Made by a program: the position numbers and the translations under genes. The notes under the pieces are model-generated. The model was not told the DNA's origin and ran no database searches. It was given only the letters and a program-made list of their open reading frames with translations. From the NCBI RefSeq assembly GCF_013033355.1, contig NZ_WQDY01000005.1, positions 1-64,000 on the forward strand: a stretch of 64,000 bases of DNA, in the 5' to 3' direction. This document shows positions 51,914-60,242 of the stretch, one piece after another. Origin of the DNA: Ruegeria lacuscaerulensis (lineage in GTDB: Bacteria > Pseudomonadota > Alphaproteobacteria > Rhodobacterales > Rhodobacteraceae). Every line of letters begins with the position of its first letter. Position 1 is the stretch's first letter.

Positions 51914-52888
51914 TCAGGTCAGGAATTCCAGCGCTTTTCCAAAGACTTCCGGGTCAGCGTTGCCGCCAGATGCCACTACGATAACAGTGTCGCCTTCAAT
52001 TTCGGTACCACGGTACAAAGCGGCAGCCAACGACACAGCGCCGCCTGGCTCCAACACTATTTTCAATCGCAAAAATGCTTGGGCCATGGCGCGAAGGGCT
52101 TCCTCTTCCGTGACCGAAAGGCCCGGACCGCACAAACGGTTCAGGATGGGAAAGGTGAGGTCGCCGGGCTGCGGTGTAAGGATCGCATCGCAAAGATTGC
52201 CGGATGTCGCCTTGTTCGCCTGAATCTGCCCGGTCGCCAATGAGCGTTTCACATCGTCAAATCCTTCGGGCTCACACGGGCGGGGGCGAAGCCCCGGAGC
52301 GTGACCCTCCAATGCCAGCGCGATTCCAGACGTCAGCCCGCCTCCGCCGCAGCAGACAAGAACGTCGGCTTGGGTGACACCAAGGGCAGTGGCTTGCCGG
52401 GCGATCTCCAATCCCGTCGTGCCCTGACCCGCTATAACCTGTGGTTCGTCATAGGGTCGGATCAGCGTCAAGCCACGCTCGGCTGCAAGGGCTTCGCCGA
52501 TCTCTTCACGGCTTTCATTGGCGCGATCGTACAACACCACTTCTCCGCCCAAAGCGCGGGTGTTGTTGATTTTCAACTGCGGCGCGTCCGAGGGCATGAT
52601 GATGACGGAGGATATGCCGTGTTGTGCGGCGGCATACGCTACCCCCTGTGCGTGGTTGCCCGACGAATAGGCGATCACGCCGCTCTGGCGCTCGGCTTCA
52701 CCCAATGCGGAGATGGCCGACCAAGCCCCTCGAAACTTGAAACTGCCCGTGTGCTGCAGGCATTCGGGTTTGACCAGAACCCGACGGCCGGCAAGTTCAT
52801 CAATGAACGGAGAGGACAGCAGCGGCGTTTCCCGCACATGTCCTTTCAGACGTTCAGCGGCGGATTCGATCATTTGCAATGTGCTCAT
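51914..52888 (-). CDS. Threonine dehydratase/serine racemase-like PLP enzyme
   Basis: 324 residues, fold type II PLP enzyme. The PLP lysine lies in ECLQHTGSFKFRGAWSA (about residues 42-58), the substrate loop SSGNHAQGVAYAA near 80 and the phosphate-binding CCGGGGLTSGIAL near 175. It deaminates threonine or serine, or acts as a racemase. No C-terminal ACT domain, so it is the catabolic short form. It overlaps the following alpha/beta hydrolase gene by 4 bases. Confidence 0.87.
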   Translation of the reverse strand: MSTLQMIESAAERLKGHVRETPLLSSPFIDELAGRRVLVKPECLQHTGSFKFRGAWSAISALGEAERQSGVIAYSSGNHAQGVAYAAAQHGISSVIIMPSDAPQLKINNTRALGGEVVLYDRANESREEIGEALAAERGLTLIRPYDEPQVIAGQGTTGLEIARQATALGVTQADVLVCCGGGGLTSGIALALEGHAPGLRPRPCEPEGFDDVKRSLATGQIQANKATSGNLCDAILTPQPGDLTFPILNRLCGPGLSVTEEEALRAMAQAFLRLKIVLEPGGAVSLAAALYRGTEIEGDTVIVVASGGNADPEVFGKALEFLT

Positions 52889-53712
52889 AGGGCGTCCAGT
52901 GTTTTTCGGATCAGATCAAGCGATTCAGGTTCATCCAGAAAAGGCGCATGGCCCCGATCTGGAACCGAGACAGAGACCAGCCCCGGATGTCGATCATGCA
53001 TCTCGGCCAGGGTCTGCTCGCTTAGCACGTCCGAGTTTTCGCCGCGAATAACACCGGTCGGGATGTTTCGCAGAGCTTCAAAGAACAGCCACATGTCCGG
53101 TATCGCGCCTGCCGCTGCCTGATCCAGGAGAGCGGTGCGCAGGCTTGGGTCGTAGCGCAGTTTCAAACCTTGCGGGGTTTCCTCGTTCTGGAACTCAGCC
53201 ATTTGTCGCCACCTTTGCAGTGGGACACCGGGGAAATGCGCCTGCATCATGTGCTGCAGGGCACGCGCCGCGTCGTCATAGGTCTTTGATACGGGTTGTT
53301 TGCCGACATAGTCCATGATCTTGGCGATACCCGACGTATCGATGACAGGGCCAATATCGTTAAGCACAACTGCGGCCAGACGCTCCGGGTGGCTGGCAGC
53401 CAGTGCCATGGCGATCAGACCCCCGCGTGACGTTCCGATCACTGATACCCGCTCAAGGCCAAGGTGATCCAGCAATTCAATGGCGTCATGCGCTTCGCGC
53501 AAAACGTTGTAGTTGCTATGGTCGGGGTCATAGTCCGATTGTCCACGCCCCCGATAATCCATTGCGATCATTCGATGATCGGTCATCTGTGGCGCCAGAA
53601 ACGAAAAATCCTGCGTGTTACGGGTCAGCCCTGCAAGACAGAAAACAGGTATGCCGGACCCGGTGTCCTCGAAATATAGTTTCTTGCCGTCAGTGGTCGT
53701 GAAAAAGGGCAT
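52885..53712 (-). CDS. Alpha/beta hydrolase
   Basis: 275 residues from MPFFTTTDGKKLYFEDTG. The oxyanion loop is LAGLTRNTQDF, the nucleophile elbow VIGTSRGGLIAMALAA (Ser near 95) and the histidine in VPDRGHAPFLDEP near the C-terminus. It shares one base with the stop of the dehalogenase gene (TAATG) and overlaps the PLP enzyme gene, so the three genes form a coupled unit. A longer open frame toward 53892 lies within the dehalogenase gene and is not used. Confidence 0.86.
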   Translation of the reverse strand: MPFFTTTDGKKLYFEDTGSGIPVFCLAGLTRNTQDFSFLAPQMTDHRMIAMDYRGRGQSDYDPDHSNYNVLREAHDAIELLDHLGLERVSVIGTSRGGLIAMALAASHPERLAAVVLNDIGPVIDTSGIAKIMDYVGKQPVSKTYDDAARALQHMMQAHFPGVPLQRWRQMAEFQNEETPQGLKLRYDPSLRTALLDQAAAGAIPDMWLFFEALRNIPTGVIRGENSDVLSEQTLAEMHDRHPGLVSVSVPDRGHAPFLDEPESLDLIRKTLDAL

Positions 53713-54398
53713 TACAGTCCTGCGATTTGGGGAATGGTCGTCAGGTCGGACAGTACATGCGCAGGCTTCCATGGCAAGCGATCCATCGGCTCCTGTGCCC
53801 GGTTGACCCAAGTGGTCACGAAGCCGTACCCGCTGGCCCCCGCGGCGTCCCACCCGTTTGAACTGACAAACAGAACCTCGTCCCGCGCGCATCCGAAACG
53901 TTGTTGAACCAGATCATATACTTTGGAATGCGGTTTGAAGACGCCGACACTTTCGACCGACAGAACATCGTCCAGTACATCGCCGATGCCGGCCGATTGG
54001 ACCGCTCCGTCAAGCATCGGAGGGGAGCCGTTCGACAGTATTGCAGTCTGATGGCCGCCAGCTTTCAGAGCGGCTAGCATGGCGGGAACCTCGGGGTAAG
54101 CCGGCAATTCCCAATACAGGTCCAGCAAGCGCTGTCGCAAGGTCGCGTTGCCGTCCAGACCAGTGGCCTCCAGCGCCCAGTCCAACCCATCTTGGGTGAC
54201 GTCCCAGAAATCAGCATGAGCGTCGGCAACGGCGCGCAGCCATGTGTATTGCAACTGTTTCAGCCGCCAGTAGTTCGCCAGGTCGGGCCACTTTTCCTGC
54301 AATGATTCAAAGCCCGGTTCTGCCGCGGCCTGTCGTGCCGCAGCCGCGACATCAAAAAGCGTGCCATAGGCGTCGAAAACGCATGTTGTGATCGGCAT
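53712..54398 (-). CDS. Haloacid dehalogenase type II-like hydrolase
   Basis: 228 residues. The L-2-haloacid dehalogenase pattern is complete: CVFDAYGTLFDV (nucleophile Asp), LSNGSPPML (Ser), FKPHSKVYDLV (Lys, Tyr) and FVSSNGWDAAGASGYGFVTTWVNR (Ser, Asn, Asp). It should hydrolyse short 2-haloacids, though some relatives act on other acids. ATG 54398 follows GGAGGGG. It heads the coupled unit dehalogenase-hydrolase-PLP enzyme. Confidence 0.88.
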   Translation of the reverse strand: MPITTCVFDAYGTLFDVAAAARQAAAEPGFESLQEKWPDLANYWRLKQLQYTWLRAVADAHADFWDVTQDGLDWALEATGLDGNATLRQRLLDLYWELPAYPEVPAMLAALKAGGHQTAILSNGSPPMLDGAVQSAGIGDVLDDVLSVESVGVFKPHSKVYDLVQQRFGCARDEVLFVSSNGWDAAGASGYGFVTTWVNRAQEPMDRLPWKPAHVLSDLTTIPQIAGL

Positions 54399-54524
54399 TG
54401 TGTCCCCTCCATCCATCCGGCGCAGGTTTGCACAACAGGTGGTCGCTTGAAAGGGGGAAGGGTTTACAATGACGTGTCAGCCCCTAGGGTTGGCCGTTCA
54501 ACTCTTTAACGGCCGGAGGCCAGA

Positions 54525-54953
54525 ATGACCGCAATCAAACAGGGCGACACTGTTCGCATTCACTACACCGGTACGCTGTTGGACGGAAACGTCTTTGACA
54601 GTTCGGACGGGCGCGACCCGTTGGAGTTCGTGGTAGGCTCGGGCCAGATCATCCCGGGTCTGGACAGTGCGATGCCGGGTCTGACGGTTGGCGAAAAGAA
54701 GCGAGTCGAGATTGCCTGCGTTGATGCCTATGGACCGATTAATCCAGAAATGCGGCAAAGTATCCCCCGCGAAGGTATCCCGGATGACATTCCCCTGACA
54801 CCAGGATCACAACTGCAGATGCAGACGCCTGAAGGTCAGGTGCTGCCAGTCACGGTGGTCGAGGCTGACGACGCAACAGTGACGCTGGATGCAAATCATC
54901 CATTGGCTGGTCAGGATCTGATTTTCGACGTCGAGGTTATTTCAGTCAACTGA
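54525..54953 (+). CDS. FKBP-type peptidyl-prolyl isomerase, SlyD-like
   Basis: 142 residues. FKBP half: VRIHYTGTLLDGNVFDSS and IIPGLDSAMPGLTVGEKKRV; an insert-in-flap domain follows (AYGPINPEMRQSIPREGIPDDIPLTPGSQLQM), as in SlyD. The C-terminal metal-binding His-rich tail of E. coli SlyD is absent. It acts as a cytoplasmic prolyl isomerase and chaperone. It stands alone between opposing genes. Confidence 0.9.
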   Translation: MTAIKQGDTVRIHYTGTLLDGNVFDSSDGRDPLEFVVGSGQIIPGLDSAMPGLTVGEKKRVEIACVDAYGPINPEMRQSIPREGIPDDIPLTPGSQLQMQTPEGQVLPVTVVEADDATVTLDANHPLAGQDLIFDVEVISVN

Positions 54954-54972
54954 CCTATCGTAGCAGAGAGGA

Positions 54973-55164
54973 TCAGCCTGTAATCAGGCTGGTCCAGGAT
55001 TCGAACTCAGCACGAACCTGCGGCTGCGTGAAAAACACAAACAACATTAACAATGTTGTCAGGCCCAGCAATGCAATCCGCCCGCGTACCCCTAGAAAAC
55101 CCGATTTACGACGGGACCTAGAGGAGCGCGCGTTGCTTGCAACAATATGATCAGCTTTGCTCAT
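54973..55164 (-). CDS. Small single-pass membrane protein
   Basis: 63 residues: a basic N-terminus (SSRSRRKSGFLGVRGR) followed by one membrane segment IALLGLTTLLMLFVFFT and a short tail. No known family recognised. Located downstream of fabI on the same strand behind a strong hairpin. The pattern of positive charges then a membrane helix supports a real protein, but the call rests on that alone. Confidence 0.5.
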   Translation of the reverse strand: MSKADHIVASNARSSRSRRKSGFLGVRGRIALLGLTTLLMLFVFFTQPQVRAEFESWTSLITG

Positions 55165-55175
55165 GCCGCCTGTTT

Positions 55176-55210
55176 TGCCGGTGAAAGATGGTCAAATCTT
55201 GGCACCGGCA
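55176..55210 (-). terminator. Strong hairpin downstream of fabI
   Basis: TGCCGGTG (55176-55183) pairs with CACCGGCA (55203-55210), and AAGAT (55185-55189) with ATCTT (55196-55200) continues the stem inside. No T-run in either direction. It lies 13 bases after the fabI stop and 12 bases before the start of the small membrane protein gene, so it may end or protect the fab transcript. Confidence 0.55.
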
Positions 55211-55223
55211 GGGAAAACTCGGG

Positions 55224-56015
55224 TCACATAAAGTCTGGCTGCGGCATGCCCAGTACGTGGAACCCGCCATCTACCTTGATAATCTCGCCCGAGGTGCAGG
55301 CTCCGGCTTCTGATGCCAAGTACACAGCAGTGCCGCCCACGGCCTCTAGCGTCGCGTTCGAGCGCATGGGCGCATTCTGGTCGCAGAACTTGTAGGTCTT
55401 GCGTGCGCCACCGATGGCCGCACCGGCCAGTGTTTTCATCGGACCGGGCGAGATGGCGTTCACGCGAATGCCTTCGGGGCCTAAATCATTGGCCAGATAG
55501 CGTGTAGCCGATTCCAGCGCCGCTTTGGCGACGCCCATCACGTTGTAGTTCGGAACCACGCGATTCGAGCCCTGATAGGTCAGCGTCAGCAAAGTGCCAC
55601 CATTGTCCTTCATCATGGGATAGGCGCGGCGGGCGACCTCGATAAAGGAGTAGGCCGATACATCCATCGAATGTTTAAAGTTCGCCCGCGTTGTGTTCAG
55701 GAACCGGCCGGTCAGTTCCGACTTGTCCGAATAGGCGATTGCGTGGACCACGAAATCAATCGTCGGCCAACGCTGGGCTAGTTCGCCAAAGGCGCGATCC
55801 AGCGATTCGTCGTCGGTCACATCCGCGTCGACCATGAAGTCGCTGTCGAGGCTTTGCGCCAAGGGCTCCAGCCGCTTTCCGAATGCTTCGCCCTGATAGG
55901 TGAAAGCCAGTTCGGCGCCCGCTTCGTGCATGGCCTTGGCGATGCCCCACGCGATCGAGCGGTCATTGGCCACGCCCATGATAAGGCCGCGTTTGCCTTT
56001 AAGAAGATCCGACAT
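55224..56015 (-). CDS. fabI: Enoyl-ACP reductase FabI
   Basis: 263 residues, NADH-dependent short-chain reductase of fatty acid synthesis. The cofactor loop is GVANDRSIAWGIAKAMHEAGAEL; the catalytic pattern Tyr-x6-Lys is in NYNVMGVAKAALES, and TLTYQGSNRVVPNYN precedes it. ATG 56015 fits the usual MSDLLKGKRGLIMG start; a GTG at 56024 overlapping the fabB stop is possible. It is the last of fabA-fabB-fabI. Members of this type are triclosan targets. Confidence 0.95.
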   Translation of the reverse strand: MSDLLKGKRGLIMGVANDRSIAWGIAKAMHEAGAELAFTYQGEAFGKRLEPLAQSLDSDFMVDADVTDDESLDRAFGELAQRWPTIDFVVHAIAYSDKSELTGRFLNTTRANFKHSMDVSAYSFIEVARRAYPMMKDNGGTLLTLTYQGSNRVVPNYNVMGVAKAALESATRYLANDLGPEGIRVNAISPGPMKTLAGAAIGGARKTYKFCDQNAPMRSNATLEAVGGTAVYLASEAGACTSGEIIKVDGGFHVLGMPQPDFM

Positions 56016-56020
56016 CACAT

Positions 56021-57250
56021 TCACCCGTTATACTTTGAAAGAACCATGGATCCGTTGGTGCCGCCAAAGCCGAAGCTGTTGGTCATCACCGAGTCGAGTC
56101 CCGCATTTTCAACGACTTGCGTTGCAATTTCACCGGGCTGGATGCCTTCGGCGAGTGTTTCGACATTGATCGACGGTGTAATGAAATCATTGTCCAGCAT
56201 CAGCAGGCAGAAGATCGCCTCCAATGCGCCCGCAGCGCCTTGCGCGTGGCCGGTCATCGACTTGGTCGACGAAATCGGCGGCACGTTGCCTTCGCCAAAG
56301 ATGCGGCGCACGGCTTCAACCTCGCCCACATCGCCGACCGGGGTCGAGGTCCCGTGGGCGTTGATGTATCCAACCTTGCGGCCTTCGGGCAGGGTGGACA
56401 GGGCCAGACGCATCGCGCGTTCGCCGCCTTCACCCGAAGGCGCCACCATGTCATGCCCATCCGAAGTGGCTGCATAGCCGGTGACTTCTGCGTAGATCTT
56501 GGCCCCACGCGCCAAAGCGTGATCCAGATCCTCAAGCACGACGATGCCGCCGCCACCGGAAATCACGAACCCGTCGCGATTCTGATCAAAGGCGCGCGAG
56601 GCTTTGTCCGGCGTGTCGTTGTATTTCGACGACATCGCGCCCATCGCGTCGAACAGGCAGGACAGCGTCCAGTCCAGCTCTTCGCCGCCGCCTGCAAACA
56701 TCACATCCTGTTTGCCCAGCATGATCTGTTCCGCCGCGTTGCCGATGCAATGCAGGGAGGTCGAGCAGGCCGAGGTGATCGAATAGTTGATGCCCTTGAT
56801 CTTGAACGCCGTTGCAAGGTTCGCCGAGATGGTCGAGCACATGCATTTCGGCACCGCGAACGGCCCGATCCGCTTGGTCGCGCCGTTCTTCAGTACGGTT
56901 TGGTGCGCCGTCAGCATCGCACTGGTCGAGGGGCCACCCGAGCCGGCCACCAGACCTGTGCGCGGGTTTACCACCTGATCTTCGGTCAGACCGGAGTCTG
57001 CGATCGCCTGGCTCATCGCGATATGCGCATAAGCCGCTCCGGGACCCATGAAACGCAAGGTGCGCTTGTCCACATGCTCGGTCACGTCGATCTTCAGCGA
57101 GCCGGCAATCTGGCTGCGGAAACCGTGTTCGACCATCTGGTCGTTGGCCTCAATGCCGGATTTCCCAGCTTTGAGTGAGGCCAGAACCTCTTGGGCATTG
57201 TTCCCGATGGAGGAGACAATCCCCAAACCGGTGACAACTACTCGACGCAT
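56021..57250 (-). CDS. fabB: 3-oxoacyl-ACP synthase I FabB
   Basis: 409 residues, condensing enzyme needed for unsaturated fatty acids. The active-site cysteine is in YSITSACSTSLHCIG (near 163), and the histidines in YINAHGTSTPVGDV and TKSMTGHAQGAAGALEA are intact. MRRVVVTGLGIVSSIGNN is the usual N-terminus. It is 31 bases downstream of fabA, the standard fabA-fabB pair that produces and elongates cis-3-decenoyl-ACP. Confidence 0.96.
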   Translation of the reverse strand: MRRVVVTGLGIVSSIGNNAQEVLASLKAGKSGIEANDQMVEHGFRSQIAGSLKIDVTEHVDKRTLRFMGPGAAYAHIAMSQAIADSGLTEDQVVNPRTGLVAGSGGPSTSAMLTAHQTVLKNGATKRIGPFAVPKCMCSTISANLATAFKIKGINYSITSACSTSLHCIGNAAEQIMLGKQDVMFAGGGEELDWTLSCLFDAMGAMSSKYNDTPDKASRAFDQNRDGFVISGGGGIVVLEDLDHALARGAKIYAEVTGYAATSDGHDMVAPSGEGGERAMRLALSTLPEGRKVGYINAHGTSTPVGDVGEVEAVRRIFGEGNVPPISSTKSMTGHAQGAAGALEAIFCLLMLDNDFITPSINVETLAEGIQPGEIATQVVENAGLDSVMTNSFGFGGTNGSMVLSKYNG

Positions 57251-57281
57251 ATGCGTGCTCCTTATTTCGGGCCGGTCAGGC

Positions 57282-57791
57282 TCAGGCTTCGGACAGGACG
57301 ACTTTCATGTCCTTGACGTCGTAAATCATTTCACCGTCCGCTTCGACGATGCCATCCGCCACACCCATGGTCAGGCGGCGCGTCTGGATCGCTTTTTTGA
57401 AATCAATTTTGTAAGTCAGCATCTTGCGGTCGGGGCGGACCATGCCGGTCAGCTTGACCTCGCCCACGCCAACAGCCATGCCACGCCCCTGCCAGCCGCG
57501 CCAGCCGAGGTTAAAGCCGGTCAGCTGCCACAGGCCATCCAGCCCCAAACAGCCAGGCATGATCGGGTTCCCGGGGAAGTGGCAGTCAAAGAACCACAGG
57601 TCCGGAGTAATGTCGAATTCGGCCAAAACATGACCTTTGCCATGCGCGCCACCATCGGCTGAGATATCGGTAATCCGGTCCATCATCAGCATCGGCGGGG
57701 CGGGCAACTGCGCGTTACCGGGGCCGAATAATTCGCCACGGGCGCATTTCAGCAGATCATCCTTGTCAAAGCTGCTCGGGAATTGGGCCAT
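57282..57791 (-). CDS. fabA: 3-hydroxydecanoyl-ACP dehydratase/isomerase FabA
   Basis: 169 residues, exactly the family length from ATG 57791 ([30 protein letters not shown]). Catalytic His and Asp are in [21 protein letters not shown]. FabA introduces the cis double bond in unsaturated fatty acid synthesis. GGAGAGGCGGC precedes the start; a longer reading to 57824 is not supported. It is divergent from irr with about 190 bases between, where palindromic sites are seen. Confidence 0.96.
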   Translation of the reverse strand: MAQFPSSFDKDDLLKCARGELFGPGNAQLPAPPMLMMDRITDISADGGAHGKGHVLAEFDITPDLWFFDCHFPGNPIMPGCLGLDGLWQLTGFNLGWRGWQGRGMAVGVGEVKLTGMVRPDRKMLTYKIDFKKAIQTRRLTMGVADGIVEADGEMIYDVKDMKVVLSEA

Positions 57792-57913
57792 TCTTGCCGC
57801 CTCTCCTGCCAGGGGTCTGTTCATTCAATCTGGCCTCGTCTAGCACCCGTATGCAAGGTCCTGCAAGAGCGGTGGCCAACATCATGCGGTGTTCTGTCCG
57901 TTCTTTGCGAATG

Positions 57914-57951
57914 AATTTCATTTGAAATTACCTGACTTCAGCACCTATATA
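57914..57951 (+). promoter_or_regulatory. Putative irr promoter overlapped by a palindrome
   Basis: TTGAAA (57922-57927) and TATATA (57946-57951) with an 18-base spacer make a good sigma-70 promoter reading toward irr. The -35 region is covered by AATTTCA-TT-TGAAATT (57914-57929), a 7-base inverted repeat. A direct repeat ACTTCAGCA (57935-57943, 57953-57961) flanks the -10 box. A repressor or self-regulation could act here. Confidence 0.55.
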
Positions 57952-57980
57952 TACTTCAGCAACAAAACGGTATCGGATTC

Positions 57981-58397
57981 ATGACACCAGAAAGCCAGAG
58001 CATAGCCACGAACTGGTTGGTTCACGCCGGACTGCGCCCGACGCGTCAGCGTGTGGCCCTGGCCGAGCTTTTGGTCGGGGACGGAAAGCACCGTCATGTG
58101 ACGGCGGAAAGCCTGTTTGAATCAGCTAAAAAGAACGGCGATGCCGTGTCTTTAGCGACTGTATACAACACTCTGCGGGCATTCTGCGACGCGGGCGTTC
58201 TGCAGGAAATCACTGTAGACGGGTCGAAAAGCTATTTCGACACCAACACGCATGATCACCCGCATTTTTTCTGGGAGGATGAAGGGCGCCTGAGCGATGC
58301 ACCATCCGAACAGCTTGTGATCCAGCGCCTGCCCGAAGCACCCGAAGGGGTCGAGATCGCTTCGGTCGATGTCGTGATCCGGTTGCGAAAGAAGTAA
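57981..58397 (+). CDS. irr: Iron response regulator Irr (Fur family)
   Basis: 138 residues, Fur-type winged helix (GLRPTRQRVALAELLVGDGKHRHVTAESLFESAKKNGDAVSLATVYNTLRAFCDAGVLQEI) followed by the dimer domain with HDHPHFFWEDEGRL, a histidine cluster that in Irr binds heme and iron. Irr replaces Fur as iron and heme sensor in many alphaproteobacteria. Lacks the second CxxC of true Fur. It is divergent from fabA, an arrangement often seen in Rhodobacterales. Confidence 0.9.
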   Translation: MTPESQSIATNWLVHAGLRPTRQRVALAELLVGDGKHRHVTAESLFESAKKNGDAVSLATVYNTLRAFCDAGVLQEITVDGSKSYFDTNTHDHPHFFWEDEGRLSDAPSEQLVIQRLPEAPEGVEIASVDVVIRLRKK

Positions 58398-58399
58398 CC

Positions 58400-59290
58400 T
58401 TACGTCGTTAATTCCGACAGGATATCTTGCGCTCTGTCCAAGAGGGTGTCCATTGGACCCGTTCCATGCCGTGCGAGCACGACGGGCTCGGCTGCGAAAT
58501 CATCGGTGACAGGTCGACTAACAAGTGGCATCCCATCGTAGCTAACTGCAGCGGGGATATTCGCATAGGTCATAGCGACTCCTTCATTGTTTGCGGCCAG
58601 GCTGCGTTGGATTTCAAGTGATGCAGCGCGGTGTGCGACCTTGGGTGTCTGCCCAGCTTTGCGAAACAAAGTCAGAAAATGTTGGGCAGAAAGTCCTTCG
58701 TCCGACAGGATCAAGGGATACGCCGCGATTTCCTTCAACGAGAGATGCCTGTGCTCCGCAAGCGGATGATCCGGAGACATCACCGCGTTCGGGCATGTGA
58801 TGCAGAGCGACGTGGTCGTGAACCCGGCATCCAGCGTCAGCCCATAGGTAATCGCAAAGTCGATCTCACCCTGAACTAAGCCTGAGATTAAACCTTGGAA
58901 ATTATCTACCCGGTAAGTCACATGGACATCTGGAAGGCCCTCTCGCAACAGGCGCAAGGCGCGGGCGAGCAGGAAGGGGGCAAGATCGTCGAAACATCCC
59001 AATCGCAAACGAGCCGCTGCAGGCCCCGTGGAGGTTGCGTTTTCCAGTTTCGCGGCGCGCGACAGCAATGCCTCGGCCTGTTCGATGAATGAGCGCCCTT
59101 GCGGGGTCAGGGTCATCGCAGCACCGCGCTTTCGTGTGAATAATGGGTGCCCCAGTTGGTCTTCGACCCGTGTTAGGGCGTTGGACAAAGCCGGTTGCGA
59201 AACATTCAGATGTTGGGCCGCCGCGGACAGGCCGCCGTATCGTCCAATGGCGCAGACATATTCGTATTGTCTAAGTGAAAGGTATAACAT
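58400..59290 (-). CDS. LysR family transcriptional regulator
   Basis: 296 residues. The N-terminal helix-turn-helix is YVCAIGRYGGLSAAAQHLNVSQPALSNALTRVEDQLGHPLFTRK; the substrate domain covers about 90-290. MLYLSLRQYEYV at 59290 is the natural start; the longer frame toward 59713 crosses into the divergent gene. It is divergent from the phytanoyl-CoA-dioxygenase-like gene with 86 bases between, which has an inverted repeat TTCAA(59306-59310)/TTGAA(59321-59325). It probably regulates that gene; the inducer is unknown. Confidence 0.88.
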   Translation of the reverse strand: MLYLSLRQYEYVCAIGRYGGLSAAAQHLNVSQPALSNALTRVEDQLGHPLFTRKRGAAMTLTPQGRSFIEQAEALLSRAAKLENATSTGPAAARLRLGCFDDLAPFLLARALRLLREGLPDVHVTYRVDNFQGLISGLVQGEIDFAITYGLTLDAGFTTTSLCITCPNAVMSPDHPLAEHRHLSLKEIAAYPLILSDEGLSAQHFLTLFRKAGQTPKVAHRAASLEIQRSLAANNEGVAMTYANIPAAVSYDGMPLVSRPVTDDFAAEPVVLARHGTGPMDTLLDRAQDILSELTT

Positions 59291-59376
59291 GGCTTTATAT
59301 TTAGCTTCAAAAGATATGACTTGAACAGAGACCAATGCCATGCGCAGATCACAACGCAATCGGCACGGAGACTGAC

Positions 59377-60174
59377 ATGACCCATCCCCTTGTGACGCAA
59401 GACATGATCGACACCTATCAGCGCGACGGTGTTGTTCTGATCCGGAGACTGTTTGCCGATTATGTGGAAACCTTGCGCGATGGGGTTGCGGCGAACATGG
59501 CTGAGCCTGGCCCATACGCTTCGGACAATAAGAAACAGGGCGAGACCGGACTGTTTTTTGACGATTATTGCAATTGGACGAGGGTCGAACAGTTTCAAGA
59601 TGTGATCCACAACTCTCCGGCAGCTGAGGTTGCCGCCGATCTGATGCAGTCACAAACTGTTCAGATGTTTCACGACCACGTCCTGGTGAAGGAACCGGGC
59701 ACATCGATGGCAACGCCGTGGCATCAGGATGGGCCGTATTATTTTGTTGAAGGCCAGCAGACGATCAGTTTCTGGTCGCCGCTTGATCCTGTGACAAAAG
59801 CGACCTTGCGCTGCGTGGCCGGATCGCACAAGTGGGAGAAAGAGGTTCTACCGACTCGCTGGGTGTCCGAAGAAGGGTTCTTTCCCGATGAGGGCCAATA
59901 CATTCCTGTCCCTGACCCGGATGCTGAAGGGATGCGCGTGGTCGAGTTCGAGATGCAGCCAGGTGACGCGGTAGCGTTCAACTATCACACGCTGCACGGC
60001 GCGCGCGGGAATCACTCTGACAGCCGCCGTCGTGCGTTTTCACTGCGTCTGGTGGGCGATGACGCGCGCTATGTAGAGCGACCCGGTCGAACCTCACCGC
60101 CGTTTCCGGGCCATGACATGGTGCCCGGGCAGCGTCTGCGTGAGGATTGGTTTCCGATGGTGTGGCCACGATAG
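59377..60174 (+). CDS. Phytanoyl-CoA dioxygenase family protein
   Basis: 265 residues, Fe(II)/2-oxoglutarate oxygenase. The metal site starts WHQDGPYY (His and Asp near residue 115) and is completed by the distal His in HTLHGARGN near 205, with Arg in RRRAFSLRLVGDD for 2-oxoglutarate. The family hydroxylates phytanoyl-CoA, ectoine and other small molecules; the substrate here is open. ATG 59377 has CGGAG 8 bases before it. The divergent LysR gene is the likely regulator. Confidence 0.87.
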   Translation: MTHPLVTQDMIDTYQRDGVVLIRRLFADYVETLRDGVAANMAEPGPYASDNKKQGETGLFFDDYCNWTRVEQFQDVIHNSPAAEVAADLMQSQTVQMFHDHVLVKEPGTSMATPWHQDGPYYFVEGQQTISFWSPLDPVTKATLRCVAGSHKWEKEVLPTRWVSEEGFFPDEGQYIPVPDPDAEGMRVVEFEMQPGDAVAFNYHTLHGARGNHSDSRRRAFSLRLVGDDARYVERPGRTSPPFPGHDMVPGQRLREDWFPMVWPR

Positions 60175-60207
60175 GGGGCTCTGCCCTCGGCGCGGCGGGA
60201 CCGCACC

Positions 60208-60236
60208 TCTCCAGGGATATTTTTGGCCAGATGAAG
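60208..60236 (+). repeat. Possible Rhodobacteraceae intergenic repeat
   Basis: CCTCTCCAGGGATATTTTTG and the following GCCAGATGAAG match a short element that I recall as recurring in intergenic regions of this bacterial family. Only one copy is in this window, so the call rests on memory. It lies between converging genes. Confidence 0.35.
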
Positions 60237-60242
60237 GTTGGA

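Noticed and set aside
56117..57178. Plus-strand frame of about 350 codons opposite fabB
   Set aside because: fabB is unambiguous on the minus strand; the opposing frame has no motifs.
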